Source: Actinocorallia herbida | GTDB taxonomy: Bacteria; Actinomycetota; Actinomycetes; Streptosporangiales; Streptosporangiaceae | Length of the DNA: 64,000 nt | Direction: 5' to 3' | Assembly: GCF_003751225.1 (NCBI RefSeq) | Contig: NZ_RJKE01000001.1 | Span: 8,990,001 to 9,054,000, forward strand | Shown: piece by piece, positions 1 to 8,413 of the stretch | Numbering within the stretch: position 1 is the first letter of the stretch | How the letters are laid out: each line of letters opens with the position of its first letter | The notes under the pieces: model-generated | Seen by the model: the letters and a program-made list of their open reading frames with translations, nothing else | The model's database searches: none | What the model was told of the DNA's origin: nothing | Translations under genes and position numbers: made by a program

Positions 1-1
1 C

Positions 2-1345
2 CTAGTGTCCTGCGCCTGAAATTCGTCGGCAAAATCGTGCGAGGGATTCGAGGATCTCTTCGGCGGTCTTGGTCCAGATGAAGGGCCGGGGGTTGCTGTT
101 CCAGTCGTTGATCCAGTCGCGGATGTCGGCTTCCAGGGCCTGGACGCTTTTGTGGGCGCCACGGCGGATCTTCTGGTCGGCCAGGAAGCCGAACCAGCGT
201 TCCACCTGGTTGATCCAGGAGGACCCCGTCGGGGTGAAGTGCATGTGGAAACGTGGGTGCTTGGCGAGCCACGCTTTGATCGCCGGGGTCTTGTGGGTGC
301 CGTAGTTGTCCACGATGAGGTGGACGTCCAGGTCGGCGGGCACGGTCTTGTCGATGGTGATCAAGAACTTCTTGAACTCCGCGGCCCGGTGCTGGCGGTG
401 CATCTGGCCGATGACGGTGCCGTCGGCGATGTCGAAGGCTGCGAACAGGGTGGTGGTGCCGTGCCGGGCATAGTCATGGGTGCGGCGCTCGGGCATGCCC
501 GGCATCATCGGCAGAACAGGTTGCGACCGGTCCAGCGCCTGGATCTGCGACTTCTCGTCCGTGCACAGGACCACCGCCTTCTCGGGCGGGTCGTGGTAGA
601 GGCCGACGATGTCGACGACCTTCTCGACCAGCAGCGGGTCGGTCGACAGCTTGAACGTCTCAGCCCGGTGCGGCTTGAGCCCGAAATCACGCCAGATCCG
701 GCCGATCGTCGACTTCGACAGGCCGCTGCGCTCGGCCATCGACGCCCGCGACCAGTGTGTGGCGTTCTTCGGCGTCTCCTCCAACGTCGCCACCACCACT
801 TCCTCCACCTGATCCAGAGTGATCGACGGAGGCCGGCCCGGCCGCTCCTCGTCCATCAACCCATCCAACCCCAGCCGGACGAACCGGCCACGCCACTTGG
901 AGACGGTGGAGGCGTCCACCCCCAACCGGGCGGCGACGTCCTTGCTGCTCATCCCGTCCGCACACGCCAATATGATCTTCGCTCGCATCGCCAGGACCTG
1001 CGCGGACTTCGCCCGCCGAGCCCACCGCACCAGCACCACCCGCTCATCATCACCCACCCTCAGCACGGCCTTGGGCCGGCCCTCCCGAGGCGCATCCAGC
1101 AACCCCTCCACCCCACCGCGCGCGAACGCCGCCCGCCACTTGCGCACCGTCGTCACCGACACCCCTAGATCACGCGCCACCCGCGCGTTACTCGCCCCGG
1201 GCTCAGCACACGCCAGCACGATCCCCACCCGAAGAGCCAACGCCGACGACTCCACTGACACACCCACCAACCGCGCCCGCTCGACCTCACCCAGCTCGAT
1301 CTCGACCGCAGCAGGACCCCGATTCGCCATAACAACACGATACAT
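2..1345 (-). CDS. IS630-family transposase
   Basis: Catalyses cut-and-paste movement of the surrounding element. The protein is up to 447 aa. It has two N-terminal helix-turn-helix repeats with GRP linkers (roughly residues 25-95 and 105-175) that would bind the terminal repeats. A DDE catalytic domain follows: first Asp in [10 protein letters not shown], second Asp in [11 protein letters not shown], Glu in [15 protein letters not shown]. This is the normal family length with all three acidic residues present. Two starts are possible, ATG at 1345 or at 1330 (MANRGP); the second looks more typical. The stop codon TAG overlaps the flanking target TA, so the very last codon is supplied by the insertion junction. 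Confidence 0.93.
   Translation of the reverse strand: MYRVVMANRGPAAVEIELGEVERARLVGVSVESSALALRVGIVLACAEPGASNARVARDLGVSVTTVRKWRAAFARGGVEGLLDAPREGRPKAVLRVGDDERVVLVRWARRAKSAQVLAMRAKIILACADGMSSKDVAARLGVDASTVSKWRGRFVRLGLDGLMDEERPGRPPSITLDQVEEVVVATLEETPKNATHWSRASMAERSGLSKSTIGRIWRDFGLKPHRAETFKLSTDPLLVEKVVDIVGLYHDPPEKAVVLCTDEKSQIQALDRSQPVLPMMPGMPERRTHDYARHGTTTLFAAFDIADGTVIGQMHRQHRAAEFKKFLITIDKTVPADLDVHLIVDNYGTHKTPAIKAWLAKHPRFHMHFTPTGSSWINQVERWFGFLADQKIRRGAHKSVQALEADIRDWINDWNSNPRPFIWTKTAEEILESLARFCRRISGAGH
5..26. repeat. IS630 terminal inverted repeat, left end
   Basis: These 22 bp are the exact reverse complement of 1355-1376 and are preceded by the TA target dinucleotide at 3-4. Confidence 0.93.
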
Positions 1346-1354
1346 ACTTAACCA

Positions 1355-1376
1355 ACGAATTTCAGGCGCAGGACAC
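1355..1376. repeat. IS630 terminal inverted repeat, right end
   Basis: Exact reverse complement of 5-26, followed by the TA at 1377-1378. It lies upstream of the transposase start, so the transposase promoter probably sits in or beside it. Confidence 0.93.
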
Positions 1377-1379
1377 TAG

Positions 1380-1812
1380 TGGCGTGTCACGCAACCTTGG
1401 TCGGGTAGCTGGTCCAAGAGCTGATCGAGGATGTGCACCACGACCACCTCCCAGAACGAGCCTGGGGACAAGGCTGCCGCGCTCACCCTCCTAGATCAAA
1501 TAGCGCAGGAACGTTCGGGGACGGGCCACTAGACCGGGTACCGGTCAGACGGCTTTGCCGCTGGTGCCGTGTGCCCCCGCTGTTCGCCTCCGCTATCTGA
1601 CCGACTCAGTCTCGCGGCAGCTCCTTGACCCGCTGATCCGTGCCCTGGTGATCATCATGGTGGGGCGCGGCGTCCTTATGATCCATCCCGGACGGGGTCG
1701 CGTCCGGGAGCGGACTTGCATCTTATGGAAGCGAACAAGGTCGAGTTCGATCGGTACATCCGAGAATGTCGAGGCATCCTGGTTTGAGAGGTGAGACCAT
1801 GGTGCGTCCAGG
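1380..1812. other. Intergenic stretch between IS630 and the first accessory gene
   Basis: No convincing gene is seen on either strand. Short open frames here have neither a ribosome binding site nor a recognisable product. The stretch must hold the promoter of the gene at 1813 and might contain decayed sequence from the IS target. Confidence 0.5.
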
Positions 1813-3183
1813 ATGGTCGTCTGCGGAGGTCGTGTGTCTAGTACTTCTGTCTCTGATTCATCGAACTCGGCCAAGTCGCGCCTTGGGAGAGCGGTGCTCT
1901 TCCTGTGGCAACAAGAACCGATGATCACCCAGCAGGTTATACGCGCCGACATCGGAGTGTTGCTGCTCACCGGCCAGGCAATGGACTTCGCGACGCGACT
2001 AAAAGGCTATAACCGCATCACCAACCCTGATCTGGTCAAAAACTTCGCCCGCCTCGTGGGACTCGGTGAGCGTCAGCTTTACAAGGACGTCCTGCCGATT
2101 CTGAAGGCTTGCGATGTAATTGATTTCGAAGTCGATCAACATGGACAGATCAAATACGTCGAAGAGTTCGTCGGTGTGACCGGCAGCGTGATCAGTCAAA
2201 CGTTCAAGGTGCTGGACAGCCTGAAACCTAGCGACTCAGAGATCGCGTTGCTCCACAGCATAGAGATCGCATCTTGGGCACCACTGACCACGTCACAGCA
2301 CCTTCAACAGATCACTAATCGAGTGTCCGTTGGTGATGAATCCGCTGCTCGAGGACTGAAGTATGCGTTTGCAATCGGGATTAACCAGCGGATTCTCTCG
2401 AAGGAGCTGAATGAGGAGGTCGTCTTCAATCCTCATGTCTGGGGTACGCGGCAGGTAGAGATTGCATCGTTCCTCCAGAATCTCCCACCTAACGAGCGTG
2501 ATGCACTGCTCGGTATCTGTGAGTCGGTCACCGCAAAGCCAGGTTCTACCTTGGATTCACTCGGCGGAGAATCGAAGATTCTGACAGGTGCGCGGAAGGT
2601 TGGCCTAATCCAAGCAGCGACGGTCAAGTCCAACGCTTACGGGAAGAACCTGACCCAGACCTATGCGTTCTCCCCGCTTATCCAGACGAGTGACGACCAG
2701 GCCAGCACAACGGAAGCGCTTCACCTCAGAAAGCTCTTCATCGCTCACATCCTGTTCGGCCGTGAGAAGGCGGCTCTTGGCCGCGGGAGGATCATGGATC
2801 CGGTGGTTCTAGTCGGGAGCCTGTTGCGGCGAGGCCAAGTCGGTCCCGCAACTAACATCGGCACCGACTACCACATGCTCGAAGCGGCAGGCGTCGTCCG
2901 AGTCGAAGGCGATCCAGGCCAGCGGGCGTACCTCAAACTCATCAAGGAGGACATCGTGAGCGACGGCCTGGACTGGCTAAAGGCCAGCCTCGGATCCATC
3001 CAAGGTGGCTCTGGAGACCTCACAAAACTGGCCAACGCCCCGGGCGGGTTCGTGACGCCAGAGCGAGATCGTTCTAGCATCCCCGATGATGCGGCGTCTG
3101 AGGAGATCCTCACGTCGACCATCCTCGAGCTAAGGAAGGAGGCGCAGCGTGCAGTCCGCCACCAAAGCCCCTTCAACAGGTGA
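1813..3183 (+). CDS. Uncharacterised protein, possible multi-winged-helix partner of a nuclease-like protein
   Basis: Family not recognised. The 456-aa product is soluble, with no signal peptide or membrane segment. It is rich in short helical blocks of the winged-helix type (for example NFARLVGLGERQLYKDVLPIL near residues 75-95), so DNA binding is possible but unproven. The start is uncertain: ATG 1813 has a poor ribosome binding site, and in-frame GTG 1894 or ATG 1921 (MITQQVIRAD) could be used. The stop overlaps the next gene by 35 nt, so the two are probably translated together. Base composition is visibly less GC-rich than the chromosomal genes to the right, as expected for imported DNA. 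It could be the sensor or regulatory half of a two-gene conflict system. Confidence 0.75.
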   Translation: MVVCGGRVSSTSVSDSSNSAKSRLGRAVLFLWQQEPMITQQVIRADIGVLLLTGQAMDFATRLKGYNRITNPDLVKNFARLVGLGERQLYKDVLPILKACDVIDFEVDQHGQIKYVEEFVGVTGSVISQTFKVLDSLKPSDSEIALLHSIEIASWAPLTTSQHLQQITNRVSVGDESAARGLKYAFAIGINQRILSKELNEEVVFNPHVWGTRQVEIASFLQNLPPNERDALLGICESVTAKPGSTLDSLGGESKILTGARKVGLIQAATVKSNAYGKNLTQTYAFSPLIQTSDDQASTTEALHLRKLFIAHILFGREKAALGRGRIMDPVVLVGSLLRRGQVGPATNIGTDYHMLEAAGVVRVEGDPGQRAYLKLIKEDIVSDGLDWLKASLGSIQGGSGDLTKLANAPGGFVTPERDRSSIPDDAASEEILTSTILELRKEAQRAVRHQSPFNR

Positions 3184-4294
3184 CCGCCTCGAGGCGCGAG
3201 TGGCACAGGTTTGGTTCTGGGAGGGGTTCTACGCTCGCCGCGGCGTCAACTTCCAGCGCTATTATCAAGAGCCGCTGCAGGTTACGGATCTCGACCTATT
3301 TGCTTTTGACTTCAACCCCCAACTTGCGATTCGACGATACATCGGTGAGGTCAAGTCTGGTACTGGTAGATCTGCCCCCAAAGCTCTGGACCGGATCATC
3401 TGGCTGAGCGGGCTAAAGTCCCTTACCGGTGCCGATGCCGGTGAGCTAACGATTGCAGCCTCGATTTCTGCCAAAGCTCAGAGCCTGAGTCGTGGCTTGG
3501 GAATATCTGCTCAATCAGTTGAAGACGTGGAACGTCGTGAAAGCGATGCTGTCGGACCTCTAGCCGATCTTGGATCACAAGGTGTTAACGCCTTCATACT
3601 TGAGCAGACTGTCCGCCTAATCGCTAAGAAAAACATTGATTTGGAGCGTGCCTTTAATTTCCTGCGTGGTGAGGTTTACTTCCTCGATCCGTTCCTTGCG
3701 GCGAAGCAGCTGATCGACCTGCTTCGGAGGATTACTCTGCGGTGGACACCTCGCCTCCAGGATGGTGAAGAGATCGCCCTCCGATGGCTCGCTGCGGAGG
3801 CACTCAGCCTCCTGACACTGAATCTTGTCACTGTTGCGAGTGCTGCTATGGCCTTGGACCGGAAGAGCTGGAACGCCTATGTGATGGAGCGGTTGGCGGA
3901 AGGGGCAGTTCCCATGCGCCATATGCGCGCACTTTCAGACTCAGTCGACAAGTTTGTAGCAGGTGTCTTGTCTGCTGCTGGCGCCTCTCCTGAGATGAAG
4001 ACGGCGGCAATCGGCGCCTTCCTGCCCGAACCACCTGACTATGCCGAACCCTTTGCAGAACTCTGCTGGCGCCTCAAGAGCGATGCACCAGCTGCTCGAG
4101 CGCTTCCACGGCAGCTCGATTTCGTGGTCTACGAGAGGCTCGTTCACCAACGCCAGATCCACGAGATAGCTGCTGCCCGTCTTGGGGTGAACCGCGACAG
4201 TTCGATGCGTCTGATCCGGCTGGTCGTAGGCTTTGTCAGGGGGTGCGAAGCAAGCTTTGTAGATCTTGAGCGGGCTCTGACTGAGACCTCCTAG
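3149..4294 (+). CDS. Predicted PD-(D/E)XK nuclease-like protein, uncharacterised family
   Basis: 381 aa. The N-terminal 80 residues carry a pattern typical of the PD-(D/E)XK fold: acidic helix (E15, E25), then TDLDLFAFDF (D47, D49) on a beta strand, then IGEVKSG (E67, K69). This makes a DNA- or RNA-cleaving role plausible. The remainder is helical with no recognised domain. The start is GTG at 3149, preceded by a strong AAGGAAGGAGG ribosome binding site, and lies inside the previous gene (35-nt overlap), pointing to coupled translation. The pair ends convergently against the three-gene operon at 4323. The nuclease assignment is pattern recognition, not a database match. Confidence 0.75.
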   Translation: MQSATKAPSTGDRLEARVAQVWFWEGFYARRGVNFQRYYQEPLQVTDLDLFAFDFNPQLAIRRYIGEVKSGTGRSAPKALDRIIWLSGLKSLTGADAGELTIAASISAKAQSLSRGLGISAQSVEDVERRESDAVGPLADLGSQGVNAFILEQTVRLIAKKNIDLERAFNFLRGEVYFLDPFLAAKQLIDLLRRITLRWTPRLQDGEEIALRWLAAEALSLLTLNLVTVASAAMALDRKSWNAYVMERLAEGAVPMRHMRALSDSVDKFVAGVLSAAGASPEMKTAAIGAFLPEPPDYAEPFAELCWRLKSDAPAARALPRQLDFVVYERLVHQRQIHEIAAARLGVNRDSSMRLIRLVVGFVRGCEASFVDLERALTETS

Positions 4295-4322
4295 CTACCG
4301 ATCACTGCCGTTTTTGTCTGCC

Positions 4323-5048
4323 TCAGCTGGGCGTACGGAGGTCTGCGGCTAGGTCGTGCCAACCCATGGTCATAAAGTTCGCCTCGGTGATGCGGAGAAA
4401 GGTTTCTAGGCGGTCGGGTTCTTCATCCAACCGCTGAAGCAGGGTTGTGACCATCCGGGCGAAGCGGGTGGCCTGGTCTTCACCGCTGGACCAATGAGCC
4501 ACCATTGGGCGGATGATGTCATCGAACAGGCGCCAGGATGCGACCGGGTCAGGGGCGTTGAGAGAACGGTCGAGCCACCAGCGGCTGGCGGTGTCGATGT
4601 CTGCAAGGATCACGGCGGCCAAGTGGGTCATTCTCTTCTCGAGCAGTACCTGATCGAGTTGGGCGGCGCGCTGGGCGTCGAGATAGCTCTCTGTGCGGGC
4701 CGCGTCGGCCGGCGGGAGAACCAGGTCCAGTCGAGCCCTCACTTGGATCAAGGGGTAGTCGTCTGGGTTTCGCCAGTCAGCTAGTGCAAGGGCAGTGTCT
4801 TGCGCGGCCTCAGCCACGGCTTCCGGGGCGCTGAGGCGAGCCACATAACCGGCGAGCTTAATGGCCGAGGCTCGGGCAGCCGCCTGAGCCTCGGCCAAGA
4901 CCATGTGTTTTGCTGCTCCTGGCCTTGGGCGGTACCACACTGTTCCGGAGGCACTGAAAGAAATGCCGGGCACCGAGGTCGCGAGCGCCATGGAGAGACG
5001 GCTTTGACGAGTCCGCCGCAGCCTCTTTAGTTCACTCGCCCTGAACAC
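4323..5048 (-). CDS. SPFH/band-7-like protein, third gene of a putative conflict operon
   Basis: 241 aa from GTG 5048, chosen because AGGAGAG lies 5-6 nt upstream; a longer frame from 5147 has no such site. The start sits inside the end of the NTPase gene (overlap about 17 nt), so translation is probably coupled. The protein has a short beta-rich N-terminus (SFSASGTVWYRP). It continues with a long Ala-rich helix and a strand/helix segment (IQVRARLDLVLPPADAART) whose order resembles SPFH proteins. A helical tail with WWLDR follows. There is no transmembrane helix, which is unusual for membrane SPFH proteins but fits soluble forms near actinobacterial NTPases. The SPFH call is tentative. Confidence 0.7.
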   Translation of the reverse strand: MFRASELKRLRRTRQSRLSMALATSVPGISFSASGTVWYRPRPGAAKHMVLAEAQAAARASAIKLAGYVARLSAPEAVAEAAQDTALALADWRNPDDYPLIQVRARLDLVLPPADAARTESYLDAQRAAQLDQVLLEKRMTHLAAVILADIDTASRWWLDRSLNAPDPVASWRLFDDIIRPMVAHWSSGEDQATRFARMVTTLLQRLDEEPDRLETFLRITEANFMTMGWHDLAADLRTPS

Positions 5049-6882
5049 GGGCGCTCTCCTGCGATAGCTGGACAGCGCGCGCGAAGACCCGATCGCGGAA
5101 GTAGGTGGGATTAAGAGGACGTTTCGGCAGGAAGCTGCTGATGACATCGTCTCTTACCCATGGAGCTAGCACGGCACCGAGCACCTCCTCCGAGGCGTCC
5201 GCGGATAGATGCTCACCCTCCACTAGATTCACCCATGCTTCGATCGCGGCTTGAGCCACCATGCGGGTTTCGGTAAAGGTGAGGGAGCGGCAGAACGCCA
5301 GGATGATCGACTGGCGCACGATGCGATCTGCGAGTGCCTGACCGTGCTTGCCGCAGAGCAGCGCAACCCCGCTCCCACTCGAAGCCAAGCTCAGGAATGC
5401 GACGATCCCAGCCCGCTCGGACTTCACCGTATCGAGCCATGCGAACACTTTTTCGATGATCTTGGGTTGTGCAGTGGCCAGCGTGACAAACGCCCTGGCC
5501 ACTGCCTCGCTTCCTGGGTCTGGGGTCTTCAGCGCAGCCCAGTGGAGCCGGACCAACGCCATGTCTGGCTCGTGCTCACCGAATGGTCCGGCGCAGATGT
5601 CGGCGACGAGATCCACGAGGCTTTGGGATGGGGCTCCTGTCAGCCAGGTATATAGCCGACTCCGTACATAGCGGCCAAGCCGTGGGTCGAGGGCCGCTCG
5701 CGCGAGGGCCTGGACGGCAAGGGGCCGTCGTTCTGTCATCAGGCCGTCGCGCAGCCGATTTATGATCTTAGTATCGCGATAGAGGAGTGCAAGATCTAGT
5801 AGTGCGTCGACTACGCGCTCGGCGTCGTCTGCGGGGAGCCGGGCCGCCTGGTCGACAGCCCAGGCGGTGAGCAGATCCAGTAGGCGGGCTTCGTCCCAGA
5901 GGTGCCGTCGTACCGCCGATGCCAGTCCGTGATGAGTCGGAGAAAGGCGAACCCGGTCTCCGTAGCGCTCCACGGCTGCGTCCTTCAACCGCTGTGACGT
6001 GAACCTGCCCCCGAGAATGTCGGCGGGTTCTTGGCTGTATCCGAGACGTCGGAGGAGATCCTCCGCCATGTCGAGGACGGACGAACGCCTTCCGCCATCA
6101 CAGAACGCCGCCGACCACAGCAGCACTCTGATTTCGAGATCACCGGGAAAGTTCGCAGATAGCCAAGACTCCCAGTCGCCGTACTCGGCGATGATTCGTT
6201 CAACATCGGGGTCCGGGGCATCTCGGATAATGCGTGCCAGCCGGCAAGCGTCGGCGGCCTTCGGATTGGAGTCCCAGACATCCGCGAAGGCATGGCTATG
6301 GAGCAGGTAGGTGCGATCGTTTGATCCGAAGGCCAACAACTCTTGCTGGACCAGCTCCAGCGCATTCGGAGAGAAGTGAAGGACGGTCTGCTCCTTCAAC
6401 CGGTCCGCACCGGGTCCTTCCCAGGTGTTGGGGGCACCGAGTATCACCACGGCGACATGCCGATTCCGTGCCCAGGCGAGAAGATCTCTGCTGAAGTCCT
6501 CTGACGGCCTGTGTTCTGACAGGTCTAGGAGATAACCGTGCCCCTTGGCTACAGGAGGGAGCAGGCGCACCTGAGGGCGCGACCAGGTCGGCTCGAACTC
6601 GTGCAGTCGCTTGGAATCACAAAGATCCTGGAGCAGCCTCAGCCCGGCGGTGCGGCGGCCGGTCCCCGTATCGCCTAGCAGGACGAGGACCTGGTGGCCG
6701 CGGAGCAGATTCGGTGCGCTCGCCCAGTCCTCGCCTGTCGGGTCGATGAACCTTCCATCGGCACAAGCGGCGAGCTCCTCACTGAGGACGTCTCGGATCT
6801 CAACGAAATCTTCGCCATAATGGAAGTTCTGAATGCCCGCGACGAACGCGGTTCCGCCGTCGTATACCTCAAGAGAAGTCAT
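5032..6882 (-). CDS. P-loop NTPase with variant Walker A, STAND-like conflict protein
   Basis: 616 aa. Residues 70-78 read GDTGTGRRT, a Walker A loop with Arg where the catalytic Lys normally sits. A hydrophobic strand ending VVILGAPN (about 145-155) could be the Walker B region. The C-terminal half is all-helical, like the repeat scaffolds of STAND sensors. The first 22 residues contain GGTAFVAGIQNF, which resembles the C-terminus of the upstream nuclease. It lies 27 nt downstream of that nuclease gene and overlaps the SPFH-like gene. The likely role is the nucleotide-dependent sensor or switch of the system. Function is inferred from architecture and neighbours only. Confidence 0.8.
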   Translation of the reverse strand: MTSLEVYDGGTAFVAGIQNFHYGEDFVEIRDVLSEELAACADGRFIDPTGEDWASAPNLLRGHQVLVLLGDTGTGRRTAGLRLLQDLCDSKRLHEFEPTWSRPQVRLLPPVAKGHGYLLDLSEHRPSEDFSRDLLAWARNRHVAVVILGAPNTWEGPGADRLKEQTVLHFSPNALELVQQELLAFGSNDRTYLLHSHAFADVWDSNPKAADACRLARIIRDAPDPDVERIIAEYGDWESWLSANFPGDLEIRVLLWSAAFCDGGRRSSVLDMAEDLLRRLGYSQEPADILGGRFTSQRLKDAAVERYGDRVRLSPTHHGLASAVRRHLWDEARLLDLLTAWAVDQAARLPADDAERVVDALLDLALLYRDTKIINRLRDGLMTERRPLAVQALARAALDPRLGRYVRSRLYTWLTGAPSQSLVDLVADICAGPFGEHEPDMALVRLHWAALKTPDPGSEAVARAFVTLATAQPKIIEKVFAWLDTVKSERAGIVAFLSLASSGSGVALLCGKHGQALADRIVRQSIILAFCRSLTFTETRMVAQAAIEAWVNLVEGEHLSADASEEVLGAVLAPWVRDDVISSFLPKRPLNPTYFRDRVFARAVQLSQESARVQGE

Positions 6883-6909
6883 GGCTTCTTTCTGGCGTGT
6901 CGGCGAGCG

Positions 6910-7815
6910 TCAGCGTCCGAACTGGGGGTTGTTGAAGGTTTGGTTCTCAGCCGCGAAGACCGTTCCTGAGTGGTTCACGATGGTGAACCGAGGAGAGGAG
7001 GAAGGCGCGGTTGCCGCATTTTGGTGGAGCGGAAGATCGATGCCGTGTGCGCGGAGCAGCTCGGCCCGGACTCGGGCGGCATCCACCTGCCCGGCACGTG
7101 GACCAAGCTCCTGGGCGAATGCGCAGAGCAGGTTCAACAGGTCCGAGGATGTACGGTCGCAAGCCGACGCGAGGTCATCTAGAAGATCCAGTTCCTCCCG
7201 CCAATCAGAACCTTCCGGACCTACGTCGACCCGCCACACATGCAGCCCGGCAAGGATTCGGTGGGAGAGCGCTTCTGCCTGAGCTCCATCAGAGATCGAC
7301 ACTGCGGTTGCGACGGCCTTCACGACATGGCTGTGACGGATCCGCAGTTCTTCGCGGGTGACTCCTGGACGGAGTAGTCGTGCCAGTGATTCGTGATCGC
7401 GACGGGCTCGGGCCATCTCAGTGAGTTCCGAGAGGGGGCCGGTACCGTCATCGTCGCCGACCGCTAGCCCGAGCAGAAGACGACCCTTCACCAGCTCCTT
7501 GCCTCGTGTCTGACAGACCCCGGCTGCTGTTCGCATCACCTTGATGAAGTCGGCGTCAGAGCCCGTGATCCGCAGTCGCCGCTTCACCTGGATCTCAATT
7601 GATGGAGCCGGATTCTCTCCGCCCGCTGTGACCACGATGTCGTCGAAGTCCCGACCGTCGATACCCTGCTGGAGTTCCACCCACCCCATGGGGAGTCGCA
7701 TGCCGATCGGCACGAGCGCGCCCCGCAGCAGGCGCCCCAGCAGAACCGCCGCCACCCTGTACTCGAAAATCGTCCCAGCACCGCCCGTCGCGATGGGCGA
7801 GACCCCATCACTCAT
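6910..7815 (-). CDS. Predicted DUF4297/Cap4-like nuclease, first gene of a putative conflict operon
   Basis: 301 aa from ATG 7815 (MSDGVSPIATGG); the open frame extends to 7938 but that part looks non-coding. Residues 11-80 follow the pattern of Cap4/DUF4297 dsDNA endonucleases: GG-x-G-x-x-FEYR (E18), DFDD (D58, D59), then SIEIQVKRR with the QxK variant (Q76, K78) of PD-(D/E)XK. The rest is helical. The last residues, HSGTVFAAENQTFNNPQFG, form a short beta-like motif similar to the N-terminus of the next protein. It is followed after 94 nt of non-overlapping frame shift by no other gene on this strand except the NTPase, 27 nt on. It is the probable effector of the operon. The ribosome binding site at 7815 is weak, so the start may move. 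Confidence 0.78.
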   Translation of the reverse strand: MSDGVSPIATGGAGTIFEYRVAAVLLGRLLRGALVPIGMRLPMGWVELQQGIDGRDFDDIVVTAGGENPAPSIEIQVKRRLRITGSDADFIKVMRTAAGVCQTRGKELVKGRLLLGLAVGDDDGTGPLSELTEMARARRDHESLARLLRPGVTREELRIRHSHVVKAVATAVSISDGAQAEALSHRILAGLHVWRVDVGPEGSDWREELDLLDDLASACDRTSSDLLNLLCAFAQELGPRAGQVDAARVRAELLRAHGIDLPLHQNAATAPSSSPRFTIVNHSGTVFAAENQTFNNPQFGR

Positions 7816-7990
7816 GTCAAGCACGCCCCATTTCGTCTTGGGAATCCCCTGGCTGTTAACTCTACGAGTCCGTACTGACAAAACTGGGTGGGTTCCTGAT
7901 ATCGAGCGGCTGGCACGGGCGGGCGACCGTCCTGCCATGACATTGGTGCATGCCGAAATCGATGGACTCGCCAGCCCGAATCTGGAGCGT

Positions 7991-8413
7991 CTACTTGGGG
8001 TGGCGGGCTGCGGTTCGGCGGAGGTGGCTGGTGAGGTCGGTGATCTGGCGGGAGGGAAAGTGCAGGCTCGCGTGCGGGAGCGGGCCGGTGGAGCGGAGGC
8101 GGATGTTGGATGCCCAGCCGTTGCCGGGGCGTAGGGGTTCGGCGATGTTCAAGAGGATCTGCATGTCGGTGGGGGGCATGGTGAGCCAGGCGAAGCCGGT
8201 ATAGAAGGCGGCGTAGCGGTTCCATCGGTTGGGTGGGATGGCGGCTCCGCCTTGGGCGAGGGATTCTCCGGCGTTCTGGCAGCACATGGCCGTGTCGAGG
8301 CCGAGTTCCCATATGGCCGAGACGAGGTCGGTCATTCCCTCGTCTATGGCGACCGTGGTGCCGTCGGGCTTGGTGATGCTCTTGGTCAGGTGGACCTGTC
8401 GTGGTTCGTGCAT
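7991..8413 (-). CDS. Uncharacterised small actinobacterial protein
   Basis: 140 aa, family not recognised. Residues MTDLVSAIWELGLDTAMCCQNAG suggest a helix followed by a Cys pair; the rest is mixed alpha/beta with Trp/Tyr-rich segments. The start ATG 8413 lies 28 nt inside the phosphotransferase-like gene, so it is the last gene of the minus-strand operon that begins at 11815. No signal peptide is present. A link to the kinase-like neighbour is likely from the overlap but its nature is unknown. Confidence 0.7.
   Translation of the reverse strand: MHEPRQVHLTKSITKPDGTTVAIDEGMTDLVSAIWELGLDTAMCCQNAGESLAQGGAAIPPNRWNRYAAFYTGFAWLTMPPTDMQILLNIAEPLRPGNGWASNIRLRSTGPLPHASLHFPSRQITDLTSHLRRTAARHPK

Larger units (their letters stand above)
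5..1376 (-). mobile_element. IS630-family insertion sequence, complete
   Basis: The element is bounded by perfect 22-bp terminal inverted repeats (5-26 and 1355-1376, starting GTGTCCTGCGCC). Each end is flanked by a TA dinucleotide (3-4 and 1377-1378), the usual target duplication of IS630/Tc1-like elements. One full-length transposase gene fills it. The identical ends and the intact gene suggest recent or still possible activity. It lies next to the accessory cassettes, so it may mark the edge of a plastic region. Confidence 0.93.

Noticed and set aside
152-1168. 338-aa open frame antisense to the IS630 transposase
   Set aside because: It is a GC-driven shadow frame with Arg/His/Gly-rich low-complexity sequence and no homologous features.
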